Shown piece after piece: positions 47,473-57,356 of a stretch of 64,000 bases of DNA. The stretch is from the NCBI GenBank assembly GCA_021397845.1, contig CM038053.1, positions 144,040,541 to 144,104,540 on the forward strand, read 5' to 3'. How positions within the stretch are numbered: position 1 is the first letter of the stretch; each line of letters opens with the position of its first letter. The DNA comes from Areca catechu (Eukaryota > Streptophyta > Magnoliopsida > Arecales > Arecaceae). The translations under genes were made by a program, and so were the position numbers. The notes below the pieces were generated by a model. That model was not told where the DNA came from. It saw only the letters and a program-made list of their open reading frames with translations, and did not search any database.

Positions 47473-48090
47473 ACCTCCTTCATCATTAGATTCTCCTCCA
47501 GCACCTCCAGCTCCAGGACCAAACATAGGAGATGGCCAAGGTGTCTCTTTCATAGAGTTTGACATTGCAAATTTCATGGCGGACCAGAGTTGAACGTTGC
47601 TGAGTATGTTTCAAGGACTCCTGTTCCAGATCGTTTTAGGTTATCTATCCAGACTTCAGTCCTTTCCAGCTCATACACCATTCCTGACCCACTGGGCACT
47701 CTTGTTATCACACCTATACTTCACACAGATCCACTTGACACAGATTTACCAACACCCATTCTTAGTATTCCTAGTAGAACTCCACCTGTTCCTTCTACAT
47801 CATCCTTGATCTGGGAACTAGGTTTCTTTGTACCAGGTTTTCATGTTCTTAGTCAAGTCCTATTTTTGATGACACACCCCCGATCACTGACACAGCTGTT
47901 GTTTCCATCATAGTTGATGCTCCTGCACCTGATGTTGCCTTCTCCTCTTCAACACCAGCTAAAGGGAGAGCATATACCAGACACAGAAGAGGAGACTATG
48001 GCGATGCACCCAGACCTTCTACGGTTACCAAGCTGATTATTCTTGAGATCGGGTCTTCCTCTAATAAGGAAAGTACCCCTTAGGATTGGT
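47473..48090 (+). pseudogene. Sirevirus C env-like region, part 2 (proline-rich)
   Basis: Continues after element E with a proline/serine-rich stretch (SPPAPPAPGP near 47490), GVSFIEFDIANFMAD, and further Pro/Thr/Ser-rich pieces (47590-47913) containing frameshifts. A basic block near 47960 (RAYTRHRRGDYGD) is followed by a stop near 48080. Proline-rich C-terminal parts are usual for this region in Sireviruses. Function unknown. Confidence 0.6.
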
Positions 48091-48539
48091 CTATATGTTA
48101 GTCAGTCTGTATTTTAGTGCTTCTTATATTTTTTTATGTATTTGTGTCTATGTATCAAATTCTATTATATGTATCAATTTCGGAATCTAGTGTATCAAAT
48201 CTTTGAAGTTTATATATATATGGATTTTTTCAAATTTCAAGTATGCACTTTTATAGGAATGAAATGTTTCATATTTGCTTTATTCTCTTTCTTATCTTTT
48301 TAATGATGACAAAAAGGGGAAGAGAAAAATAATAATTGGAATTGTATAATAATTTAAATAGTATTGGGGAGAATTAATAAAAGAAAAGAAGGGAGCAATG
48401 AGTAATGGGGAGAGTAAGAAGGGAGCAATGAGTAAGGGAGAAAATGTACTAAAGCAGTAATTTTTGAAAATTTTCTCAACTTTTTTTCTATTTTCTCGGA
48501 TCATATATTGAGGGGGAGTTCTTATTTTTTTATCCTTGT
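48091..48539 (+). other. Sirevirus C 3' noncoding region before the array
   Basis: AT-rich, no gene. Contains TTTTTAATGATGACAAAAAGG (48297-48317), also present inverted at 23675-23704, and short purine runs AAGAAGGGAGCAATGAGTA repeated at about 48387 and 48417. Confidence 0.7.
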
Positions 48540-49020
48540 TTTATACCCTTCAATTCGATGCTCTAATACTTATTCACTCTTACCTTTTATGCTTCGATAC
48601 TTATCACCATCTATATGCTACGATACTCCTTGATTTCATATCTTGATACTCTTTATGGTCTATTAATTTCTTGCTCTGATACTATCTATCCTTTTAGTAC
48701 ATGTTTCAAGTATTGATACTCTTAAATCTTTTCTTTGTTATTTTTGCTCTGATACTTTTTAATCATAACTCTAATACTTCATAATCTCTAACTCTGATTC
48801 ATTAGAATTACAGTTCTGACATTGAAGCTCTATAGATTTAAATTCACTCTGATACAATGTAATTGAGTCTCAGTTCTTGATAATCACTATAAATTTAGAC
48901 TCTGATAACTATCATCATTAGCTCTAATACTTGAAGCCAAAATCTCTATTTGAAAAATCTTTTTTAATGCTCTGATACTTATTGCAAATCCTTTAAGCTT
49001 ACTATATGTATATACTTAAA
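48540..49020 (+). repeat. Array of GCTCTGATACT motifs upstream of the polypurine tract
   Basis: Twelve to fourteen copies of GCTCT(G/A)ATACT and variants in about 470 bp, spaced roughly 25-45 bp. Clear copies are near 48559, 48684, 48746, 48903, 48931 and 48969. The motif matches the 3' end of initiator tRNA-Met (GCTCTGATACCA) except for the last bases. A matching inverted array exists in remnant K. Confidence 0.85.
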
Positions 49021-49035
49021 AGATTTGTCACCATC

Positions 49036-49049
49036 AAAAAGGAGGAGAT
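49036..49049 (+). other. Polypurine tract of Sirevirus C
   Basis: AAAAAGGAGGAGAT directly before the 3' LTR. Confidence 0.9.
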
Positions 49050-50012
49050 TGTTGACTCCTGTATTGATTTTGATGAATAACAAAATATTTAAGTATATTT
49101 GAGTACTAACTGTGTGTTGAAAGTGTGTTTTATCAGAATGGGGTACTCACCAAAGCTGTTTTGTGTTGAAAGATTGATTGCTTATTAACTTGTTGAAGAA
49201 GTCTGTTTCATGGATAAAATTTCAAGATAAATGAACTTAAGTACAAAAGAATGACTTGGAAGAACTCAAGTTTGAAGTTTAGAGAATATTCAATAGAGTT
49301 TCAGTTGAGTTTCAGAAAGTTTTAGCCAAGTGTCGACTCATGGAATTCAAGTGTCAACTCACAGAGGCTTGAGCTGATATGCAGAAGAAGTTTCAGATGG
49401 CATGCTTAAAGTGTCAACTCATGGAGCTTAAGTGTCGACTCAAGTATCAACTCAAGGGTCGACTCAAGGCCTGAGAATAAATTATACAGAACATACTGAA
49501 TTTCAAGATTTTTCTCAAGTATCGACTCATAGAATCCAAGTGTCGACTCAAGATCGACTCACCAAAAAAAGTATCGACTCACCTGAGATTTCTAGAGAGC
49601 TTCAGAAGACTTTTTTTAAACTAGTGTCGACTCATGAAGATGAAGTATCGACTCAAAGTATCGACTAATGACTTGAAATATCGACACTTGCAGTTTTGAT
49701 GAACAGTAATGGCTAGTTTTTTGAAGCATGGAATTGGTCCTTTTTATCCCTAACGGCTATTTTCTCCTCTCCAATGGTCAAAAACTACCATTTGAAGCTT
49801 GGAAAGGTATTTAAAGTAGACCAAACTCAAGAGGGAAGAGGGAGATAAGAAGTTAAGTGTATTCACTCAAATATTCATTGAAGAATAACTACTTTCAAAA
49901 CAAGTTGAGCCTTCAAGCATTCAAAGCATTCAAGAACATTCAAGTCCAACCATTCAAGCATTGATTAATACCTCAACAACTTGAAGACAAGCATCTTCAA
50001 CAGCAATCAAAA
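49050..50012 (+). repeat. Sirevirus C 3' LTR, truncated
   Basis: 963 bp homologous to 23986-24950, ending abruptly after CAGCAATCAAAA. The R-U5 end and GGGCAACA are missing. Contains the GTCGACTCA-type array (49330-49675) and TATTTAAAG at 49808-49816, a possible TATA box. Confidence 0.92.
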
Positions 50013-50299
50013 TATCTGGCCAGTGGTTCACAAGCGAAGTGGGTTAGGGCTAGTCAATATTTCAATAGGTTAGACAATTGTTCGTTAAGGAACGGCCACT
50101 AGGTTAGGGCTAGTCAATTTCAATTAAGTTAGATCTAACTAAATTAAAGATAGGAAATTAATATAATTCCAGTATTTGATCATTATTTATGCTAATTATT
50201 GACGAGTTTTCACCCGAAACACGGAACATCATGATTCTTGGAAGAGGGAGATATCCTAGAGGTGGTCAAAATATCAGGCCAGTGGCTCACAAGCGAAGT
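50007..50299. repeat. 34-bp direct repeat bounding a short unassigned segment
   Basis: TCAAAATATC(T/A)GGCCAGTGG(T/C)TCACAAGCGAAGT occurs at 50007-50040 and 50266-50299 with two mismatches. Between them GGTTAGGGCTAGTCAAT is also found twice (about 50042 and 50104). No gene is present. This marks the broken end of Sirevirus C and the start of flanking DNA. Confidence 0.8.
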
Positions 50300-51664
50300 T
50301 GATGTAGGACGGGAAGAGATCATGCATTCATGCTGGATAGAGATTTAAGCAAGATGATTAGTAAGCTAAATTGAGCAATAAATTCACACAAAAATGAGTT
50401 AAATTAATCCAAGAAAAGAATTTTCATGAAAGAGACTAGTTGATCTAAATTACAATACCCACAATGTAGATCTAGTTCAAACTAAGAATAGGATCTTCAT
50501 GGCAAGGAAACCATCATTACTAGGGCAAGTTAACATTCAAATGATCAGATCTAATGAAGCTTAGGAAGGATTTTCCTACCAACAATGATGGCTAAACATT
50601 TGGTGGAAGGGTTCACTCATCACTCTAGGAAAGAGGTTTAGATTGTAAGACTAGAAGTCTTTCAACTTGTGAACTCACCTTGCACTTGGATCATGGCAAA
50701 GAACCTTCATCTTCAACTTCAAATCAATTGAGAGAACCTGCAAAGAAAGTGATATAAGGCATGGAAGTAAGTTAAAAGAAGGAATGTAACAAAGAAAAGC
50801 AAGGAGAAGAAAAGTTGGGGATGGATTGAAGCTAGGTGGCAAGCTTTGGGTCTCACACCCTCTCCCTCTTGGAGTGCACTTCAAGGACCTTGTTAGGACT
50901 TCTTTAAAGTGAAAAATGGGCCTCTCACTCTCTCCCTCAAGGAGTGACCTAGCTTTAGGACTAGGAAATGAAGAAAACTAGCTAGATTAAGGGCATCTCA
51001 CCCTCTCCACACAAGGAAAAACCTAGACCAGAATTCAGCAAGAAGATAGAAAACCAAACTCAATATCATGCATCAATTGAATATCAAATGAAAATTTATT
51101 ATAAGGGAGGCTTGGGCCCTATTTATAGGCCAAGGGGCTCCACTTAATTCGGCCAAGAGAGTGTTATCCCATAACTAATCCCTATATTAGTTAGAACTAA
51201 CTCCTACCTAATCTCTAGATTAGTTTTTCTAACAAGAAAGTAGTTCCAACAGTATTTTCTTATAGAGACTCATCCCATGTGGTGCCAAGTGTCCTCCATA
51301 TGGCTCTCCTTGCTGATGTAAAGGCCTTGATGACTAATGAAGTAGAGACCAAGTGGGATCCTACATGTGATGTTAGTTGAAGATTTGTTGGAGATTTGTT
51401 GGAGACTTGTTGGGAAATTTGTAGGTGGTTTCTTCCTCTCATGTGATCCCCAAAAGAATCTTGATGAAGTGGCCTCCAAGTAAGAATGTCCTCCAAGTGA
51501 ATGTGATGAAGTGAACAAGAAATGCTGGCATGTGTCTTTAAGAGAGTCTTCCAAGTGTTGCTCAAAAGGACCTCCAAGTGTCATTAAGGGGTTCTTCCAC
51601 ATGTAATCCAAGGGTACCTCCAAATGTAATCAAAAGGAAACTCCCAAGTGTCATGAGGGAATGG
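50300..51664 (-). repeat. Solo LTR G, left part (chromovirus type)
   Basis: Plus strand starts TGATGTAGGACGGG. The sense LTR begins at 61955 with TGATAGAGACATCAAAC, similar to TGATGAGGACATCAGAT of element D. TSD GAAGT is at 50295-50299 and 61956-61960. It is split at 51664 by solo LTR H, and total length without insertions is about 1.6 kb. No internal region is present, so it is a recombined solo LTR. Confidence 0.8.
51119..51128 (-). promoter_or_regulatory. TATA box in solo LTR G
   Basis: Sense GGCCTATAAATAGGGCCC, a strong plant-type TATA box within a GGCC-bounded context. Confidence 0.65.
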
Positions 51665-52527
51665 TGGTGTGGGCACCAGAATCCGACAAAGGCTCCTTAA
51701 CCCTCTGTGGATGTCCAATTAGGGTTCCATTTTTTTTTCAAGTCTTGAAATAAGTCTTTAAGCCCAAAACTTGTAATTTCTTTAGTTTTGACTTGAGTCT
51801 CTTACATCTATATCTAGTCCTGTACTTTGACCAATTGGGTCAAGTTGTGTCCTGTATTGAGTCCAGTCCTGTATTGAGTCTAGTCCAAGTCTGGGTCCAA
51901 GCCGGAGTGGTATTTGAATCCAGCTCAACTACTTTGGACCGAGCTTTGAAGGTCAACATGTCAACCCTAGGGCGCCACTTCACCATCCCATGTGGTGCCA
52001 CTTCATCATCCCATATGGTGCCACCTTATCCAGCCATGTGGGCGGCACAAGTGAGATTTTCTTGGATGCCAAATGAAGACACATCAAATATTCTCTCCTC
52101 CTTTCCCTCCCTCCATCAAGCCACTTACTAAAGGAGTCATGGGCAACCAAGGAAAGGTTGAAGAAAAAGGCCTTGTTCCAAGCCTCATATCAAGCTTCTT
52201 TCCAAAGAAGGGTGAGCAACCAAGGAAAGAGGGAGACACAAGCCTTGCATCATGCCTTCTTCCCAAAATTGAAGGTCAACTTTCCAAGTCCAAGGGAGCC
52301 AAATTCCTTCTTCCAAGCCCATTATCATGCCATGCCCAAATCCAAGAAGCTTTGGTTGGCCAAGGAGTTTGAATTTCAGATTTTTGAATATTTTTTGGTG
52401 CCTTTGCAAGAGAAGAAATATATTTTTTTATTCAAATTTTGAAAGGGTCTAAGGTGCCTATATGAAGGACCTTACCCCCTCCCTTGTAAGGTTAATCTTT
52501 GATGAATGAAAAAACCAAGTTTCTTGA
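51665..52527 (+). repeat. Solo LTR H, left part (chromovirus type)
   Basis: Starts TGGTGTGGGCACCAGAATCC. It continues at 61098 after element F and ends CCCCCATCA at 61715. TSD AATGG is at 51660-51664 and 61716-61720. About 1.48 kb without F. Carries repeated TTGAGTC(C) motifs at 51790-51890 and a TATA-like CTATATGAA at 52458-52466. No internal region remains. Confidence 0.88.
52523..52527. other. Target site duplication CTTGA of chromovirus F, left copy
   Basis: CTTGA here and at 61098-61102. Confidence 0.92.
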
Positions 52528-53807
52528 TGATGCGGGACTAATATGCATGAAATTCTTTTTATATGTTTTATATGTGGGGTTAGGTGATTAATTCCCGAAT
52601 TTCAGATCAAAATTAATTGTAGGAAATTTTGTATGAATTTTTGAAGCCAAGCATGCAGATCAAAACCTAGAAAAGTATTAAAGAAGGATCGACGGGGCTG
52701 AGAAGCCTCGGTTAGGGCAAGTTCTCCTATAATATAAAGACTGGAGGTAGAGGGGGTGTACCTGACAACATCTGAAGCACCTGGTCAAGATCGCAGCGAA
52801 GGGATCTCTTGTTCCTCGATGGATGCGGCATGAAAAACCGAGCCAAAGACCCACGGATACCCGGCTTTCTGCTCGATGGTCCGATTGAGGCTTGGCTGGA
52901 GTCGTTGGATTCGTAGGAACTCAGAGACCTGCAAACAACCTGTCAGGGGTTAGAAAACTCACAAGGGAGCAAAGAAATAAAGGAAAACATCAAGGAAAAG
53001 ATATCTTTTGAAGTGGGCGGCCAGGGTTCTGGAAGGTTGGCTGGCGGCAGGAAGATGGATGCAGCACCAGGAAGAAGAAAACTCTCAAACCCCTTTATTC
53101 ACACAGCACGGTAATCACACAAAGCAATATAAGAACTCAAGGTTTATTTCATATCAAAATCAAGTTTCATACAAGAGGCAGGTTCCCTTAAATAGACCCT
53201 TAACCTTGGGCCCCAAGTAAGGGTACTTTAGACTTTACATAGGACTCCTTCTCCCTTTCAAACCCTAACTAGGAATACAAGGCAACCTAGGTAGAAATCC
53301 CAAAAGCACTTGGACTCCCTCTCCTTGTCTTGGTCGGCCAAGGGGGTGACCATAAGTGGCCGACCAAGAGGAGGGTAATCCTAAGAAGTGGCGCCCTAAT
53401 TCCTCTTCCTAGGCCTGGGCTAGCCCAGTTTGCTTCTGGCTGGAACAAGGCTTCAGGTTTGTTCCTGTTTTCATTTTCTCCTCCTGGGATCTTCAGGTCT
53501 TCAAGTTGGGTTAGATTTGGGCTCAACTTCCATGTCTTCAATTAGGTTGGACTTGGTCTTCACTTGTATGATGTGGTCTTGAGTCTTCGATATGCTTGGA
53601 CAGGACTCAAAACAAATAAAATTAGCTTGATATGAGCTGACTAATACTGAACTGAACTAGCTCAACATGAGCTGACTAATTACAGGACTCAAATAAAACA
53701 ACTCAACTGGACTAAGCTTTATTACAGTGGACTCGAATGTCAATTAAGTGATCCACAGAGGGTTAAGAAGCCTCTGCCTTATTCTAGTGCCTTTGGTGTC
53801 CGCACCA
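52528..53807 (-). repeat. Chromovirus F LTR, left
   Basis: TGATGCGGGACTAATATG to GGTGTCCGCACCA. Contains the hairpin at 53329-53368 and a minus-strand TATTTAA at 53187-53196. Confidence 0.95.
53329..53368. repeat. Perfect 12-bp inverted repeat (hairpin) in the LTR U3
   Basis: CTTGGTCGGCCA, 16-base loop, TGGCCGACCAAG. Present identically in the other LTR at 60619-60658, loop included. It lies about 130-180 bp upstream of the TATA box in the sense direction. Confidence 0.9.
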
Positions 53808-53824
53808 ATTCTCCTGGGGTGGGA
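53808..53824 (-). other. Polypurine tract of chromovirus F
   Basis: Sense CCCACCCCAGGAGAAT next to the LTR start TGGTGCGG. It overlaps codons of the integrase tail SSSSHPR. Confidence 0.75.
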
Positions 53825-55190
53825 GGAACTCGACCCTGTCGAGTGAAGATCAGACTGGCTCACATATCTCTCGAGAAGGTCTGGGTTGAGGCGTTGCAAG
53901 TCCTCTCGAGAAATCCATGAATCATTCGACTCTGGCCAGCCTTGCCATCGGACCAGGAAGCGTTGATAACCACAACCCCGGGTCTTAATGGCTTGATTGT
54001 CCAGGATACGCTCGATCCGTTCTCCTCGCTCAAGTCAATTAATTGGTGGACACTCTGGGTAAGGATCACTCTCAATAGAAGAGATAGGTCCAAAAGCCTC
54101 ACTGGATATCGTTGCCGGTTCCCTGTACTCAACCAGGTCTGTAATATTGAAGGTAGAACTAATGCCCATATCCGAAGGCAAGTCTAACACATAGGCATTT
54201 GATCCAACCTTCTTTAACACTTTAAAAGGTCCGGCTCCACGAGCATGAAGCTTCTTAACGGTCCCAAGTGGGAACTGCTCAAGCCTAAGCCTAATCATGA
54301 CAGAATCCCCTACATCAAATTCCTTGATCCTTCTTCGGGAATTAACCAATTTTTATAAGTTTCATTGCTTATGTTTATCTTTTGGCTAATGTCCTTGTGC
54401 AAGTCTCTAATATGCTGTGCAAATGACTCTGCAGACTCTGAGACTCGTGCGTGAATAGGTAAAGGAATTAGATCAATGGGGCGATTAGGCTGGTACCCAT
54501 GGACTATCTCAAAAGGACTCTTACCCATTATCCTATTTACTAAACTGTTGTAGGCAAACTCTACTCTAGGTAATAATAGATCCCAAGTTCCAACATGTTC
54601 ACCTACCAGGCATCTAAGGAGGTTTCTTAAACTATGGTTCACCACTTCAGTTTGGCCATCTGTTTGAGGGTGGTAGGCTGTAGAAAACTTAAGCTTGGTC
54701 CCTAACAGGTGCCATAAGGTCTTCCAGAAATAACTGGTGAACCTAACATCCCTATCAGATATGATGGTCTTGGGTAGGCCATGGAGTTTAACCACATGAT
54801 CTAAGAAAAGCTTGGCTACTCTAGACGCATCAAAGGTCTGGGAACAAGGGATAAAGTGAGCCATCTTAGAGAACCTATCGACCACTACAAATATAGAATC
54901 ATGTCTCTTCTGGGTCTTAGGTAATCCTAACACAAAGTCCATACTAGGTCCTGCCAAGGGCGATCAGGCACTGGTAAATGTGTGTAAAGACCAGTGTTCT
55001 GCTTCTGCTATTTTGCAACAGCACAAGTTCTACACCTGGCTACAATCTGTGCAACGTGCCTTTTCAATCCTGGCCAAAAGAATTGGTCCTCTATTGCTAA
55101 GATTGTCTTATTTCTACCAAAGTGACCAGCTAAACCTCCAGCATGGGTCTTCCAAATTAGGAATTCTCTAAGGGAAGTTTTGTGTATATA
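53811..55190 (-). pseudogene. pol: Chromovirus F integrase with chromodomain
   Basis: Zinc finger HAGGLAGHFG and CRTCAVA (about 55000-55150) and the approach PVPDRPWQD are followed by a frameshift near 54955. The core (54310-54957) has SMDFVLGLPKTQKRHDSIFV, DRFSKMAHFIPC, ISDRDVRFTSYFW and HPQTDGQTEVVNH, giving the DDE acids. The C-terminal GPF block (GAGPFKVLKKVGSNAYVLDLP) follows. After a TGA stop in the same frame near 54032 comes an intact-looking chromodomain, YQRFLVRWQGWPESNDSWI, then LNPDLLERYVSQS and tail GSSSSHPRR. In the family the chromodomain targets insertion to silent chromatin. Confidence 0.93.
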
Positions 55191-56610
55191 GAGTCGATTG
55201 TTCTTGAAAAGGTAGCCATCCTGAAGGGTATGCTCACTATGGTTACTGGATGGTCCTAGCCTGAGGGTCTGATAAATGTCTCCAAAGTCTGGGTAGGTTT
55301 CATATTCATCCTTTAACCTATCAAACCCTATGACTTGGGTGCTAACTGATCCTAACAGTAGAGACCTACGGCTCAGGGCATCTGCTACCTTATTTTCAGT
55401 GCCGGCACGGTGCTTCAGGACAAAAGTGTAAGCCTGAATGTATTCAATCCATTTACCGTGCCGTGGGTTCAGTTTCTTTTGGGAGTTCAGGAATCGGAGT
55501 GCCTCATGGTCAGAAAATAAAATAAACTCCTATGGTAGTAAGTAATGTCTCCAATATCTAAGGGCCTGGACTACCGCATAAAATTTCTTGTCATAGGTAG
55601 AGTACTTAAGTTTAGCCTCATTCAGTTTCTCACTGAAGAAAGCTACAGGGTGATTCTCTTGACTTAGTACCCCACCTATTCCTACTCTCGAGGCATCGCA
55701 AGCGACCTCAAACACCTTAGTAAAATCAGGTAATCTAAGGATGGGTGCATGGGTCATCTTATCCTTAAGCTCTAGGAAGGCCTTATCAGTTGCTTTGGTC
55801 CACTCAAATATACCCTTCCTAATGCAATCAGTGATAGGTGCGACGATTGTACTAAAACCCCTAGTAAATCTCCTGTAAAAGGTTGCTAGGCCATGGAAAC
55901 TATGCACATCGTGGACACTAGAGGGTGTAGGCCCCTCAACAATTGCCCTAACCTTTTTAGGATCTGCAGAAACTCCCTCATGGGTGACAACAAAACCTAG
56001 AAAGATAACCCTATGTGTCATGAAATCACACTTCTTAAAGTTGGCATAGAGGCTATTCTCCCTAAGGGTCTGGCATACTAGTCTTAGATGACTAAGGTAG
56101 TCCTTCTTGGTCCTGCTATAAATCAGAATATCATCAAAGTAGACCACAACGAATTTCACTGTAAACTCTTTCAGGACCTGGGTCATAATCCTCATAAAAG
56201 TACTTGGTGCATTGGAAAGTCTGAAAGGCATTACAACCCACTCAAACAGGCCATCCTTAGTCTTGAAAGCAATTTTTCACTCATCCCCAGGTCTAATCCT
56301 AACCTGATGATAGCCGCTCTTAAGGTCTATCTTAAAGAAAACTCTAGCTCCGACCATCATGTCTAACATATCATCCAATCGGGGGATGGGAAACCTATAC
56401 TTTATAGTTATCTTGTTGATAGCTCTATTATCTACACATATCCTCCAGGTACCATCCTTCTTAGGGGTCAGTAGAGCAGGGACTGCATATGGACTCAGGC
56501 TCTCCCTAATGAAACCCTTCCTAAGCAATTCTCCCACTTGTTTCTGTAATTCTTGATGTTCACTGGGATTCGGTCTATAGTGAGGAAGGTTTGGTAAAGT
56601 GGCTCCTGGA
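55191..56610 (-). pseudogene. pol: Chromovirus F reverse transcriptase and RNase H
   Basis: RT blocks: GFIRESLSPYAVPALLTPKKDG, RICVDNRAINKITIKYRFPI, FFKIDLKSGYHQVRI, MPFRLSNAPSTFMRIM, catalytic YFDDILIYS, and FLGFVVTHEGVSADPKKV. RNase H blocks: KVFEVACDASRVGIGGVL, PVAFFSEKLN, YSTYDKKFYAVVQALRYWRHYL, FSDHEALRFL and HRAGTENKVADALSRR. Nonsense changes occur at about 56277 (TGG to TGA just after the GYHQVRI block) and 55528 (before EFILFSDH). Confidence 0.95.
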
Positions 56611-57290
56611 ACTAAGTCTATTGCATGCTAGATGTCTCTAAGGGGTGGTAGTTGATCAGGTAAATCCTCAAGGAAGACATCCTCAAATTCTTTTAAAGCT
56701 TCAACAATTTCTTTAGGGTGTTCCTTTTGGGTTGGTTCGAGTATTTCCTTGGAGGTCAAGATCCAAACAGGATTACCCTCAACAATCTCCTTTTCTAACT
56801 CCCTAGCCTTAATCAGGTTAACTCCAGGTTTCTTGTCCTTAAGGCTACTAGAACCCCTATTAACTGAGTCCCTAGGGGGGGCAGGATTGATAACAAACTT
56901 ATTCCCATGGTAGTTAAAAGCACAAACATTGGTTCGACCATACAGGGTTGCATCATGATCAAAAAGCCAAGGTCGACCTAGAATGATACTACTTACTTCT
57001 ATGGGGATGACATCACACCAAATCTTTTCCTCATAGGTCTGCAATCTAATTAAGATTTGGCACCTAACTTGAATCTGGATGGAGGTGGAATCTACACAAG
57101 AAACTTTGTACGGGCTAGGATGGGAAACTGTGATCAACCCTAAAGATTTAACTGTCTTGGCAGAGACGGCATTGACACAACTCCCACTATCTATGATGAT
57201 CTTAAGAACCTTACCCCCTGCCTTAACAAAAGTCTGTAGGATGCTAGTCCTACGCCAATCTTCCTTAACTGGGGTTTAGGCTAAGATGCA
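56611..57290 (-). pseudogene. pol: Chromovirus F protease
   Basis: Aspartic protease active site IIIDSGSCVNAVS at about 57170-57200 and the C-terminal ILGRPWLFDHDA block near 56960-57000. The linker EPTQKEHPKEIVEALKEFEDVFLEDLP leads to RT. A stop at about 56628 follows PPLRDI, and others lie upstream of 57137 in this frame. In the family it cleaves the polyprotein. Confidence 0.9.
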
Positions 57291-57356
57291 CCTAACCACT
57301 CCTAATTGGTTCTCAGACTCAGGTTCCTCCTCCTCACCTTCATATTCATCTATTAA

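Larger units (their letters stand above)
23986..50012 (+). mobile_element. Sirevirus C (Ty1/Copia with env-like region), interrupted by elements B and E
   Basis: Plus-strand Copia element of the Sirevirus type. It has a 1,550-bp 5' LTR, an initiator-Met-like primer site, gag with two zinc knuckles and a long coiled-coil linker, protease, integrase, RT and RNase H. A post-pol env-like region, a motif array, a PPT and a truncated 3' LTR follow. RT is interrupted at 29379/39528 by Copia B and the env-like region at 42211/47468 by element E. Without these insertions it would be about 10.6 kb. Many stops are present throughout. The 3' LTR lacks its last roughly 590 bp, so no TSD can be checked. 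Confidence 0.92.

Noticed and set aside
48540..49020. Motif array as a set of tRNA genes or primer sites
   Set aside because: Only about 11 bases match the tRNA end; no cloverleaf, A box or B box is visible.
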